Shown here: positions 44,801 through 51,345 of the stretch, piece after piece
Layout: every line of letters starts with the position of its first letter
Position numbering within the stretch: the stretch's first letter is position 1
NCBI RefSeq assembly: GCF_028867965.1
Contig: NZ_JAPQNT010000003.1
Span: 245,732-309,731 of the forward strand
Origin: Flavobacterium sp. SUN046
GTDB taxonomy: Bacteria; Bacteroidota; Bacteroidia; Flavobacteriales; Flavobacteriaceae
Direction: 5' to 3'
Length of the DNA: 64,000 nt
Made by a program: the position numbers and the translations under genes
The notes under the pieces: generated by a model
What the model was told of the DNA's origin: nothing
Seen by the model: only the letters and a program-made list of their open reading frames with translations
Database searches by the model: none

Positions 44801-44941
44801 ATCAAATTACCATTGAATTTAACCAAAGAACAAATTCAAGAAATCATCATGGCTGATCAACGCACAATAAATCAACTGGCAGGAACTACACCTAAAAATG
44901 TAATTATTGTTCCCGGAAAAATTATTAATTTGGTGGGATAA
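41828..44941 (+). CDS. leuS: Leucyl-tRNA synthetase with repeat-derived insertions
   Basis: This 1037-residue class I synthetase charges tRNA-Leu. It has the HIGH-like motif in YPSGAGLHVGHPLGY near residue 45, a CP1 editing domain, WAGSSWYWMRYMDA and VEKMSKSKYNVV near residue 812 (KMSKS loop). E. coli LeuRS is 860 residues and, from memory, flavobacterial ones about 940-960. The extra length includes three in-frame repeat insertions: VIPSAVEG near 291-298, SSPLEECKKDEVA near 433-445 and SSRAQSRD near 571-578. A longer stretch at about 680-790 before KMSKS also looks enlarged. All core motifs are intact, so the enzyme should be functional. Its own promoter and a strong terminator flank it. Confidence 0.93.
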   Translation: MKYFHEQVEAKWQKYWAENQTFAASNNSAKPKYYVLDMFPYPSGAGLHVGHPLGYIASDIVARFKRHKGFNVLHPQGYDSFGLPAEQYAIQTGQHPEKTTRENIARYREQLDRIGFSFDWSREVRTSNPDYYKHTQWIFIQLFNSWYNKKTDKAEDISTLITIFEMAGNSTVQAVCDDNVEIFFPSDWRFYTEEKKQQILLHYRLTYLAETEVNWCPALGTVLANDEIVNGVSERGGHPVIRKKMTQWSMRISAYAERLLQGLNEIDWSESIKESQRNWIGKSVGATVSFAVIPSAVEGTHHKIDVFTTRPDTIFGVTFMTLAPEHELVSQITTPEQKAAVEAYVEATAKRSERERMADVKTISGVFTGAFAEHPFTKEPIPVWIGDYVLAGYGTGAVMAVPCGDERDFAFANFFKGQNGMPEIKNIFLLNSSPLEECKKDEVAVAYSEKTGFTLQNSDFLNGLGYKDGTKKIIEELEKINHGKGKTNYRLRDAVFSRQRYWGEPFPVYYVNGLPQMIDAKHLPIILPEVEKYLPTEDGQPPLGNATNWAWDTVNNKVVSNDLINDNSDLSSRAQSRDSEATIFPLELNTMPGWAGSSWYWMRYMDAHNENEFASVEAIKYWENVDLYIGGSEHATGHLLYSRFWNKFLKDKGYAPTEEPFKKLINQGMILGMSAFVYRFYTIPMMGKKSTGHFEDAVSRSFTSNIFVSKKLADRFENKAYDKDLWSKIMNILNKQIEVANSNLKGNESKYTEFTNFKTIPYHVDVNLVNSSDEISLDKLQNWMPEFSSALFIDENGFETDKIIAGREVEKMSKSKYNVVNPDDICNDYGADTLRLYEMFLGPLEQAKPWNTAGITGVSGFLKKLWRLYFDENTGLNVTNDEPTPEMYKSLHKTIKKVTEDIENFSFNTSVSQFMICVNELATMKCHHRAILEPLAIVISPYAPHIAEELWSQLGRECSISTVAFPICEEKYLVESEKEYPVSFNGKMRFTIKLPLNLTKEQIQEIIMADQRTINQLAGTTPKNVIIVPGKIINLVG
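42701..42724. repeat. Dispersed repeat inserted in leuS, site A
   Basis: GTCATCCCGAGCGCAGTCGAGGGA lies in the editing-domain part of leuS and is translated as V-I-P-S-A-V-E-G. It is the same sequence as at 43538-43560, and a relative of the intergenic copy at 47447-47471. Confidence 0.8.
43120..43157. repeat. Dispersed repeat inserted in leuS, site B
   Basis: The sequence TTCTTCTCCTTTGGAGGAGT with AAGAAGGACGAGGTGG contains the palindrome CTCCTTTGGAG. Its layout resembles the CTCCTTTGGAGGGGTT-type repeats known between Bacteroidota genes. It is read in frame as SSPLEECKKDEV. Confidence 0.6.
43538..43560. repeat. Dispersed repeat inserted in leuS, site C
   Basis: TCTTCCCGAGCGCAGTCGAGGGA repeats site A but is read one frame over, as S-S-R-A-Q-S-R. 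It lies just before the conserved block FPLELNTMPGWAG. Confidence 0.8.
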
Positions 44942-44963
44942 TAGTTTATAAATAAAACGCTTG

Positions 44964-44995
44964 AAAACGATCTTAAATTTTAAGGTCGTTTTTTT
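44964..44995 (+). terminator. Terminator of leuS
   Basis: AACGATCTTAAA pairs with TTTAAGGTCGTT (one G-T pair) followed by seven T, 23 bases after the stop. Confidence 0.85.
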
Positions 44996-45044
44996 ATACT
45001 ATATTTTCAATACGAATAATTAAAAATTAGCATATAAAAATTGA

Positions 45045-45069
45045 TATACCCTATTTTTTATAGGGTATA
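45045..45069. promoter_or_regulatory. Perfect inverted repeat upstream of ald
   Basis: TATACCCTAT (45045-45054) and ATAGGGTATA (45060-45069) are perfect 10-base arms around TTTTT. It lies 38 bases before the -7 box of ald and so could be an operator. No T run follows, so a terminator is unlikely. The binding protein is unknown; an Lrp-family gene is located about 2.4 kb away. Confidence 0.5.
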
Positions 45070-45107
45070 AAATGTTTATTTAATAAAAATGAAGTATACA
45101 CCCCTAT

Positions 45108-45115
45108 TAAATTTG
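45108..45115 (+). promoter_or_regulatory. -7 box of ald
   Basis: TAAATTTG fits TAnnTTTG, 49 bases before the start codon. Confidence 0.5.
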
Positions 45116-45164
45116 ATTTATAAATTAAAAATTCCGATTTTTGATAACCAAATCAATCAAAATA

Positions 45165-46274
45165 ATGAAAATAGGCGTTCCTAAAGAAATCAAAAATAAT
45201 GAAAGTAGAGTTGGAATGACTCCTGCAGGAGTTTTTGAACTTACTAAAAACGGACATATTGTTTTTATTCAAACTAATGCCGGAGAAGGAAGCGGTTTTT
45301 TTGATGAAGATTATCAAAATGTAGGTGCTATAATTCTGAAAACAGCAGAAGAAGTTTACTTGCTAAGCGATATGATTGTAAAAGTCAAAGAGCCTGTAGC
45401 CGAAGAATATTCTTTAATTAAACCAAATCAAATTTTATTTACGTACTTCCATTTTGCCTCAAGTGAAGAATTGACTTTTGCTATGCTAAAAAGTGATGCC
45501 GTGTGTATCGCCTATGAAACCGTTGAAGACGCTGATGGTAGTTTGCCATTACTAACACCAATGTCGGAAGTTGCAGGTCGTATGGCGATACAACAAGGCG
45601 CCAAATATTTAGAAAAACCAATCAAAGGTCGTGGCGTTTTACTTGGTGGCGTTCCCGGAGTTCCACCAGGAAGAGTTTTGGTTCTTGGCGCAGGTGTAGT
45701 TGGAGTTCAAGCAGCTAAAATGGCGGCTGGATTAGGCGCACATGTAACCATATTAGATACCAACATGAAGCGTTTGCGTTATGTAAATGATGTAATGCCT
45801 CCACACGTTATAACTGAATTTTCAAGTGAATATAACATTAGAAAACACATTAAAGACCACGATTTAATAATTGGAGGAGTTTTAATTAAAGGCTCGAAAG
45901 CGCCAAAATTAATCACTCGTGAAATGCTTAAAGAAATGCGTCCGGGAACTGTAATTGTTGATGTAGCTGTAGATCAAGGCGGTTGTTTTGAAACTACGGT
46001 GCCAACAACGCACGAAAATCCGACTTATATTGTTGATGACGTAATTCATTATTGTGTGGCCAATATGCCTGGTGCGGTGCCTTATACTTCGACTATTGCG
46101 TTAACAAACGTAACATTACCTTATATTTTGTTGCTAGCAAAATATGGATGGGAAGAAGCTTGTGAAAAAGAATTGTCTTTGAAAAAAGGACTAAATATTG
46201 TGAATGGAAAATGTGTATATGAAGAAATTATAAATGCTTTTGAGTGGAAAGACCGAACGAAAGCTATTAGTTAA
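45165..46274 (+). CDS. ald: Alanine dehydrogenase
   Basis: This 369-residue enzyme interconverts L-alanine and pyruvate with NAD and ammonia. The ATG at 45165 (MKIGVPKEIKNNESRVGMTP) is the normal family start; the upstream in-frame TTG adds eight unlikely residues. The N-terminal catalytic block and the NAD-binding Rossmann motif VLVLGAGVVGVQAAKMAAGLGA are clear, as are MSEVAGRMAIQQGA and DQGGCFETTVPTTHENPTY. It lies between leuS and a zinc protease gene, with its own promoter and terminator. Confidence 0.96.
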   Translation: MKIGVPKEIKNNESRVGMTPAGVFELTKNGHIVFIQTNAGEGSGFFDEDYQNVGAIILKTAEEVYLLSDMIVKVKEPVAEEYSLIKPNQILFTYFHFASSEELTFAMLKSDAVCIAYETVEDADGSLPLLTPMSEVAGRMAIQQGAKYLEKPIKGRGVLLGGVPGVPPGRVLVLGAGVVGVQAAKMAAGLGAHVTILDTNMKRLRYVNDVMPPHVITEFSSEYNIRKHIKDHDLIIGGVLIKGSKAPKLITREMLKEMRPGTVIVDVAVDQGGCFETTVPTTHENPTYIVDDVIHYCVANMPGAVPYTSTIALTNVTLPYILLLAKYGWEEACEKELSLKKGLNIVNGKCVYEEIINAFEWKDRTKAIS

Positions 46275-46308
46275 TACGTTTATTTTAGTTGTTATTATTT
46301 GTTTGTCA

Positions 46309-46348
46309 AATCCAAATTCTATTTTTAGAATTTGGATTTTTTTTATAA
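46309..46348 (+). terminator. Terminator of ald
   Basis: AAATCCAAATTCTA and TAGAATTTGGATTT form a perfect 14-base stem with a TTTT loop and a trailing T run. Confidence 0.9.
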
Positions 46349-46420
46349 ATGTCATTATGTCATTTTTATATTTTGGCTTGTAATTTGATGTTTATTAATT
46401 AAATTTTAAAATAAATAATC

Positions 46421-47110
46421 ATGGGAATGGGATATATGTTTTTAGCTGGAATTATAATGCTAATGAGTTGGTTTGTTAGTAGCAGATTGAAAAGTAAATT
46501 TGAATTTTACTCCAAATTGCAATTACAAAACGGAATGTCAGGAAAAGAAATTGCCGAAAAAATGCTTGCTGATAACGGAATTTATGATGTAAAAGTCATT
46601 TCTGTTGAAGGTCAATTAACCGATCATTACAATCCAGCGGATAAAACGGTGAATTTAAGTGAAGCCGTTTATAATCAAAGAAATGCTGCGGCTGCGGCTG
46701 TTGCGGCACACGAATGTGGTCACGCAGTACAACATGCAAAAGCATATAGTTGGTTGGAATTGCGTTCTAAGTTAGTGCCAGTTGTTTCACTTGTTTCTGG
46801 TTATGTGCAATGGATTTTGTTAGCAGGAATCATTATGATACGAACATTTCCAGCATTGTTGTTGGTTGGAATTGTAATTTTTGCCGCAACGACTTTATTT
46901 ACAATCATAACTTTACCAGTAGAATATGACGCAAGTAACCGTGCTTTGGCTTGGTTGAAAAACAAAAACATGTTGAATCAGGCGGAATATGCTGGTGCAG
47001 AAGATGCTTTAAAATGGGCAGCTCGTACTTATGTAGTTGCTGCAATTGGCTCGATAGGTACGTTACTTTATTATGTTTCGATTTATATGGGCAATAGCCG
47101 AAGAAATTAA
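46421..47110 (+). CDS. Zinc metallopeptidase, YugP type
   Basis: This 229-residue membrane-bound zinc peptidase of unknown substrate has an N-terminal helix, the zinc motif VAAHECGHAVQHAKAY (HExxH form) near residue 95, and three further hydrophobic segments (VPVVSLVSGYVQWILLAGIIM, FPALLLVGIVIFAATTLF, TYVVAAIGSIGTLLYYV). LPVEYDASNRALAWL is the family's second metal-side motif. This is the DUF/YugP neutral-protease family, widespread in Gram-positive and Bacteroidota genomes. A good terminator follows. Confidence 0.88.
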   Translation: MGMGYMFLAGIIMLMSWFVSSRLKSKFEFYSKLQLQNGMSGKEIAEKMLADNGIYDVKVISVEGQLTDHYNPADKTVNLSEAVYNQRNAAAAAVAAHECGHAVQHAKAYSWLELRSKLVPVVSLVSGYVQWILLAGIIMIRTFPALLLVGIVIFAATTLFTIITLPVEYDASNRALAWLKNKNMLNQAEYAGAEDALKWAARTYVVAAIGSIGTLLYYVSIYMGNSRRN

Positions 47111-47127
47111 TTTTCGAAGATAATTTC

Positions 47128-47155
47128 AAATCCGTTACAGTGTAGCGGATTTTTT
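47128..47155 (+). terminator. Terminator of the zinc peptidase gene
   Basis: AAATCCGTTAC pairs with GTAGCGGATTT (one G-T pair) and a T run follows. It overlaps the end of the convergent gene at 47154. Confidence 0.8.
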
Positions 47156-47432
47156 ATTTAACAAAAGTAGATAGAATTACAGCAACCGAAAGCCAAACAA
47201 CTCCATGAATTAAAAGACATTTTACATAACTTTGGTCGCCATAAATTTGTTTTACTAAATGCGCCATAAAATAAACTAAGCTTATAGGAACAAATAGATA
47301 AAGTAACAAAACTCCAATATTAGGTGTTTTTGCATCGCCAGGAAAAAGTTCATAGCATGCTCCAGCTATTAAAATAAAAATAGTATAAAAAGCGATGGTT
47401 ATGTTTTCTTTTGAAAATTTGTTGAGGTTCAT
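47154..47432 (-). CDS. Small three-helix membrane protein
   Basis: This 92-residue hypothetical protein has three or so hydrophobic segments (ITIAFYTIFILIAGACYEL, IGVLLLYLFVPISLVYFMAHL, CLLIHGVVWLSVAVILSTFV). The N-terminal MNLNKFSKEN is cytoplasmic. No family is recognised; it may interact with the neighbouring membrane peptidase. It ends almost at the terminator of that gene. Confidence 0.6.
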   Translation of the reverse strand: MNLNKFSKENITIAFYTIFILIAGACYELFPGDAKTPNIGVLLLYLFVPISLVYFMAHLVKQIYGDQSYVKCLLIHGVVWLSVAVILSTFVK

Positions 47433-47446
47433 TTTTGTGAAAATTT

Positions 47447-47471
47447 GTCACCCTGAGCGCAGTCGAAGGGC
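47447..47471. repeat. Dispersed repeat, intergenic copy
   Basis: GTCACCCTGAGCGCAGTCGAAGGGC sits between the Lrp gene and the membrane-protein gene. CCCT and AGGG ends can pair, and a T run follows on the plus strand. It is the intergenic relative of the elements inside leuS. Confidence 0.75.
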
Positions 47472-47475
47472 TTTT

Positions 47476-47946
47476 TTAAAGTTGTATTTGTCGTTCTATT
47501 TGTTGCTCCAAAGATATAAAGGTTTCGGTTCTTGAAACGCCATCGATGGGTTGAATTTTTTTGTTCAAAAGTTGCATTAAATGTTCGTTATCACGACAAA
47601 TAATTTTGATAAGAATACTCCAATTTCCTGTGGTGTAATGGCATTCTAAAACTTCTGGAATTTTTTTTAATTCTTTTACGGCTTCCGAGTTGCTGGCTGC
47701 TTTTTCAAGGTAAACGCCAATAAATGCCATGGTTTTGTATCCTAAAACTTTATTGTTTACGATGAATTTAGAACCCGAAATCACGCCAGCTTCTTCTAGT
47801 TTTTTCAATCGTTGGTGAATTGCAGCACCCGAAATTCCAATTTTGTTGGCGATTTGAAGGATTGGTTTTCTAGCGTCTTCCATTAAATCACGTAGGATTT
47901 CCTTGTCGATTCCGTCGATTTCTATTTGAAGTTGATTGATTTTCAT
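47476..47946 (-). CDS. Lrp/AsnC-family transcription regulator
   Basis: This 156-residue protein has an N-terminal winged helix-turn-helix (IDKEILRDLMEDARKPILQIANKI with GISGAAIHQRLKKLEEAGVI) and a C-terminal RAM ligand-sensing domain. Regulators of this kind bind amino acids and control amino-acid metabolism genes. The neighbouring saccharopine dehydrogenase-like gene on the same strand is a plausible target, as is ald. A -7 box TATTTTTG lies at 47964-47971 on the minus strand. Confidence 0.92.
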   Translation of the reverse strand: MKINQLQIEIDGIDKEILRDLMEDARKPILQIANKIGISGAAIHQRLKKLEEAGVISGSKFIVNNKVLGYKTMAFIGVYLEKAASNSEAVKELKKIPEVLECHYTTGNWSILIKIICRDNEHLMQLLNKKIQPIDGVSRTETFISLEQQIERQIQL

Positions 47947-47963
47947 AGGTGTAAAATTTAAAG

Positions 47964-47971
47964 CAAAAATA
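47964..47971 (-). promoter_or_regulatory. -7 box of the Lrp gene
   Basis: TATTTTTG on the minus strand fits TAnnTTTG, 17 bases before the start codon. Confidence 0.5.
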
Positions 47972-48040
47972 CAAATTATGTTTCAAATTTAAACTAAATA
48001 ATCAATTTGACTATTAATTTAACAAAAGACAATTGCTGTG

Positions 48041-48086
48041 TAGCCCTGATTGGAGGAAATGCCGTGCATGACGTAAAGCAGGAAAA
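48041..48086. repeat. Dispersed palindromic repeat, copy 3 (short)
   Basis: TAGCCCTGATTGG at the left and ACGTAAAGCAGGAAAA at the right match the inverted ends of copy 1 at 3260-3338. The centre (GGAAATGCCGTGCATGACG) is shorter and unlike the other copies. Confidence 0.65.
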
Positions 48087-48115
48087 TGGATTTCAAAAAT
48101 GCGCAAGCCATTCGC

Positions 48116-48143
48116 TTCAGATTGCTTCGTCTCCTGCAATGAC
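48116..48143. repeat. GTCATTGC...GAAGCAATCT-type dispersed repeat
   Basis: The inverted form of TGTCATTGCAGGAGACGAAG with CAATCTGAA stands directly beside copy 3 of the palindromic repeat. It is a degenerate copy of a repeat common in Bacteroidota intergenic regions. Confidence 0.55.
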
Positions 48144-48150
48144 ATCAACT

Positions 48151-49527
48151 TTAGTTAGTCGCCACCAATTTATCAGGATTATATCCAATGTATGGCATGA
48201 TGGTTTCTTTGAAAACAACACCAAATTCTTCAAGTTCTTTCAAGATTGGTTCGTAGACTTCTTTGCGAATTGGCAGTTGAACGCCTGGTGTTTTGATGTT
48301 TCCGTTTAGGATTTGTAAGGTTGCCATTGCAACTGGTAAACCAACAGTTTTTGCCATCGCGGTATAGGTTTGATCGTCGCCGATGCAGACCATTTTGGAA
48401 TCGATTTGTTGTTCTTTTCCGTTTAGTGTGTAACCGAATTTGTGGTACATTACAATCATGTCTTTGTCGTGAGGTTGTAATGTCCAAGCGTCGTTTAGAA
48501 TTCGTTCTAGAATTTGTGCAGGCGAAGCATTTTTAAGACCAACAATTTTGTTTGGATTGAATAAATCTAACTCTAAAAGTTTATCCCACATGATATCATC
48601 TTGCTCTATGTTTAGTGCCAAACGCATTTTGATTTCTACCGAATCGGTTGGATGATACGGCAAAAAGGAGTTGGTGAATTCGCGGAAACTCATGGTTTCA
48701 GAATTTTCCATTGGGTAGTTATCATCAGTCATTCCGAGTTGTACGAACATGTTCCAAGCTTTAGAAAAACCTACTCTGCGAATAGTTCCACGGTATAAAG
48801 TTAAAACATCGTCTAAGCCGTAAACACTTCTGTATTTTAAGGAATCTCGGTTGGCGTAACCTTCAAATTTTCCGTAACCTTCGACTACTAAAAACTCGGT
48901 TCTTCTAAATAATTTATTGTACGGAATGTATTTGTATTTTCCTTCTTGAATGAATTTGGCAGCGCCTCCTTGACCAGCTAAAACTACGTTTCTTGGCGCC
49001 CAAGTGAATTTGTAATTCCAAAGATTATTGTCACTTTCTGGAGCAACTAATCCGCCACAAAAAGATTCGAACAATAACATTTTTCCGCCTTTTTCGCGAA
49101 TTTCATCTAGTATTTTCATAGCACTCATGTGGTCGATTCCTGGATCAAGTCCGATTTCGTTCATGAATACTAAATTGTTTGCTTTTGCATCGGCATCCAA
49201 AGCTTGCATTTCGTCAGAAACATAAGAAGCCGTAACCATGTGTTTTTTGAATTTGATACAATCTTTGGCAACTTCAATATGCATAAAAGCAGGCAACATC
49301 GAAATTACGATATCAGCTTTTTGAATTTCAGCATTGCGTTGTTCTTCGTTGTGAATATCCAATTGAATTGCAGTTGCATTTGGATGATTGTTGGTTTTTC
49401 TTTGTGCCAATTCCAATGACAAATCGCCAATTGTTAGATGAAGATTTTGTTCGTTAGATTTATTAAGTAAGTATTGAATTAAGGAAGAAGCTGAACGACC
49501 AGCGCCTATGATTAGAATATTTCTCAT
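48151..49527 (-). CDS. Saccharopine dehydrogenase-like oxidoreductase
   Basis: This 458-residue NAD(P)-dependent protein of the saccharopine dehydrogenase family has the N-terminal Rossmann motif ILIIGAGRSASSLIQYL. DIVISMLPAFMHIEVAKDCI and GLDPGIDHMSAMKILDEI follow, the latter a family landmark. It could act in lysine degradation, converting saccharopine to aminoadipate semialdehyde, or in an unrelated reduction, since the family is broad. It lies beside the Lrp regulator. Confidence 0.85.
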   Translation of the reverse strand: MRNILIIGAGRSASSLIQYLLNKSNEQNLHLTIGDLSLELAQRKTNNHPNATAIQLDIHNEEQRNAEIQKADIVISMLPAFMHIEVAKDCIKFKKHMVTASYVSDEMQALDADAKANNLVFMNEIGLDPGIDHMSAMKILDEIREKGGKMLLFESFCGGLVAPESDNNLWNYKFTWAPRNVVLAGQGGAAKFIQEGKYKYIPYNKLFRRTEFLVVEGYGKFEGYANRDSLKYRSVYGLDDVLTLYRGTIRRVGFSKAWNMFVQLGMTDDNYPMENSETMSFREFTNSFLPYHPTDSVEIKMRLALNIEQDDIMWDKLLELDLFNPNKIVGLKNASPAQILERILNDAWTLQPHDKDMIVMYHKFGYTLNGKEQQIDSKMVCIGDDQTYTAMAKTVGLPVAMATLQILNGNIKTPGVQLPIRKEVYEPILKELEEFGVVFKETIMPYIGYNPDKLVATN

Positions 49528-49547
49528 GGTTTGTTTGTACTAGTTTG

Positions 49548-49555
49548 CAAAGCTA
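49548..49555 (-). promoter_or_regulatory. -7 box of the saccharopine dehydrogenase-like gene
   Basis: TAGCTTTG on the minus strand fits TAnnTTTG, 20 bases before the start codon. Confidence 0.5.
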
Positions 49556-49570
49556 AATAAATTTAAATAA

Positions 49571-49613
49571 AAAAATTCCAAACGCCAACTTAATAATTGG
49601 GATTTGGAATTTC
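49571..49613 (-). terminator. Terminator of the gene at 49633-49968
   Basis: AAATTCCAAA pairs with TTTGGAATTT around a 20-base loop, with a T run on the minus strand. Confidence 0.65.
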
Positions 49614-49632
49614 ATGAATTTGGAATTATAAA

Positions 49633-49968
49633 TTAAGGTAAATCTTTTTCTAAATTTTCTAGATCTTCCAAATCTTTTTTAGCTTCTTGTTTGTTGTCGA
49701 TTTTTTGTTGTTCAAATTTGGTGTCAACAGCAACTTTATCTTTAAATAAGAAAGTTTTTCCGAGTACTGCAATTGCACAAATGTAAGCAATTATAAAAAG
49801 GCGTTTAGGTGCTTTACGTTGGTTAACTTCTGATTTTTTGAAAGCTATAAAAATAAATATCAAGGCTAATGCAATTGGAGCTAACGCCAATGTGTCAAAT
49901 GGAAGTACAGAAAAAATCACACTTAAAACAGTAAATATAATTGCAATAATTAAAAAGGTCTTTCTCAT
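49633..49968 (-). CDS. Small membrane protein with an acidic tail
   Basis: This 111-residue hypothetical protein has three hydrophobic segments (TFLIIAIIFTVLSVIFSVL, LALAPIALALIFIFIAF, LFIIAYICAIAVLGKTF) and a charged, coiled-coil-like C-terminus (KQEAKKDLEDLENLEKDL). It is 26 bases downstream of the DUF3108 gene and probably cotranscribed with it. No function can be assigned. Confidence 0.65.
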   Translation of the reverse strand: MRKTFLIIAIIFTVLSVIFSVLPFDTLALAPIALALIFIFIAFKKSEVNQRKAPKRLFIIAYICAIAVLGKTFLFKDKVAVDTKFEQQKIDNKQEAKKDLEDLENLEKDLP

Positions 49969-49994
49969 GTTTATGCTTAATTCAATTTTAATAA

Positions 49995-50756
49995 TTATAT
50001 ACCAGTTGCTGAGGTTAATGCTAATTGTCCTGTTCCAACTGGAATACTAAATTTCATTAAAACTGGTACTTTTTTAGCGTCGGCAGTTAAGTAAATTAAA
50101 TTTTTATCAGTTCCTTTTAAAACATCAGTTTTTGCACCGATTGAAAGTTTGTAGCAATTTTTAGACCCTAAATTTCCAGCAGAGACGGTTTCAGTTCCTA
50201 GTAATTTAACCGTTACCGGAATTTGTTTCTCGTCAAATACTATTGTAAATGCTTGGCTTTGCCCGGTTTTCATTTTAGACAAATCAATAGTTCTTAATTT
50301 ATACATTATTGAAACTACATCTTGTGTTGAGCCGCCTATTGTAAAGGTTTTGGTAGTTTCTGGACTGTTTTTTCGTTTAGAGGTACTAGTAACCGTGTTT
50401 CCTTTAAAAACATATTTTTCTTTTTTAGTCCAACCGCCTTCGTCAATACTTCTTTTATATAAGCTTGGTTTTAGTGTAATTGGATCTACATACGATTCGT
50501 AAAGGTCTCTTATTTTGAAAAATTTATCCCATTTGGCATAGGTTTCTAATTCGCAATTCAAATGCAAATACGAATTTTTAGCAGTAGAAACAATGTCTGT
50601 AGATAGCGTAACTTGCGCTAATTGCGTCATTAATCCGCTCATGTTGTAAGAGCCAACAAAAATTAATTTTTCTCCTGAAGGAATTCCCACTTTATTTTCT
50701 GTTTTAAAAGAGCAAAAAATTAAAGTTAGCGCCGTTACAAATAGAATCTTTTTCAT
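49995..50756 (-). CDS. DUF3108 exported protein
   Basis: This 253-residue protein has a signal peptide (MKKILFVTALTLIFCSF). Its mature part matches DUF3108: KLIFVGSYNMSGLMTQLAQVTL, YLHLNCELETYAKWDKFF, YKRSIDEGGWTKKEKYVF and LIYLTADAKKVPVLMKFSIPVG. Such proteins are predicted periplasmic or outer-membrane beta-rich proteins of unknown role. A -7 box TATATTTG lies 17 bases upstream at 50774-50781. Confidence 0.8.
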   Translation of the reverse strand: MKKILFVTALTLIFCSFKTENKVGIPSGEKLIFVGSYNMSGLMTQLAQVTLSTDIVSTAKNSYLHLNCELETYAKWDKFFKIRDLYESYVDPITLKPSLYKRSIDEGGWTKKEKYVFKGNTVTSTSKRKNSPETTKTFTIGGSTQDVVSIMYKLRTIDLSKMKTGQSQAFTIVFDEKQIPVTVKLLGTETVSAGNLGSKNCYKLSIGAKTDVLKGTDKNLIYLTADAKKVPVLMKFSIPVGTGQLALTSATGI

Positions 50757-50773
50757 GTTTAAAAATTATGATA

Positions 50774-50781
50774 CAAATATA
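50774..50781 (-). promoter_or_regulatory. -7 box of the DUF3108 gene
   Basis: TATATTTG on the minus strand fits TAnnTTTG. Confidence 0.5.
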
Positions 50782-50828
50782 AAAGTTTAAAATTGTTAAA
50801 ATCAAAAAGAAAACATAAAACTCCTTTT

Positions 50829-50855
50829 TTGTTCAAAGTATAACTGATAAATTTG
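50829..50855 (+). promoter_or_regulatory. Promoter of the DUF423 gene
   Basis: TTG at 50829-50831 and TAAATTTG at 50848-50855, 16 bases apart, are the -33 and -7 boxes. Transcription should begin near 50862, which rules out the in-frame TTG start at 50853. Confidence 0.55.
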
Positions 50856-50879
50856 TTAAAAATTATACCAATTTTAAAA

Positions 50880-51266
50880 ATGGACAAAAAAATACTTTCT
50901 ACAGCTGGATTTTTCGGAATGACTGCAATTATTTTAGGTGCATTTGGAGCTCATGCTTTAAAAAATGTTTTATCAATTGAGCAATTAGCAACATTTGAAA
51001 CCGGAGTAAAATATCAAATGTATCATGCTTTATTTTTGTTATTTTTAGGATTGAATTCACATTTAAACGATAAAATTAAGAAGACTATTTTAGTATTGAC
51101 AATTTTGGGTGTAATTCTCTTTTCAGGTTCAATATATCTTTTAGCAACTGATAGTTTAAACACTTTTAACTTTAAAATTATTGGATTCGTAACTCCAATA
51201 GGAGGATTACTGTTAATACTAGCTTGGAGCGTGTTAATGATGCATTTTTTAAAGAAAAAATCATAA
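50880..51266 (+). CDS. DUF423 membrane protein
   Basis: This 128-residue protein starts at MDKKILSTAGF (the ATG at 50880, supported by the promoter position). It has four hydrophobic helices and the family motif ILGAFGAHALKNVL near the N-terminus, followed by FETGVKYQMYHALFLLFLG. Members of DUF423 are conserved small inner-membrane proteins without a firm function. Confidence 0.9.
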   Translation: MDKKILSTAGFFGMTAIILGAFGAHALKNVLSIEQLATFETGVKYQMYHALFLLFLGLNSHLNDKIKKTILVLTILGVILFSGSIYLLATDSLNTFNFKIIGFVTPIGGLLLILAWSVLMMHFLKKKS

Positions 51267-51285
51267 ATTTTTATTTTACTACAAC

Positions 51286-51332
51286 GTTGTAATAATAAAT
51301 TTTTACCTTTGTAAAATAATTATTATTACAAC
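51286..51332 (+). promoter_or_regulatory. Inverted repeat spanning the pckA promoter
   Basis: GTTGTAATAATAAAT (51286-51300) and AATTATTATTACAAC (51318-51332) are inverted arms matching at 13 of 15 positions. The -7 box TACCTTTG (51304-51311) lies between them. The arrangement is what an operator overlapping a promoter would look like; the regulator is unknown. Confidence 0.55.
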
Positions 51333-51345
51333 AAACTAATTTTCT

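Noticed and set aside
44942..45164. A riboswitch in the leader of ald
   Set aside because: Apart from the simple inverted repeat at 45045-45069, which lies before the -7 box, no conserved aptamer structure was recognised.
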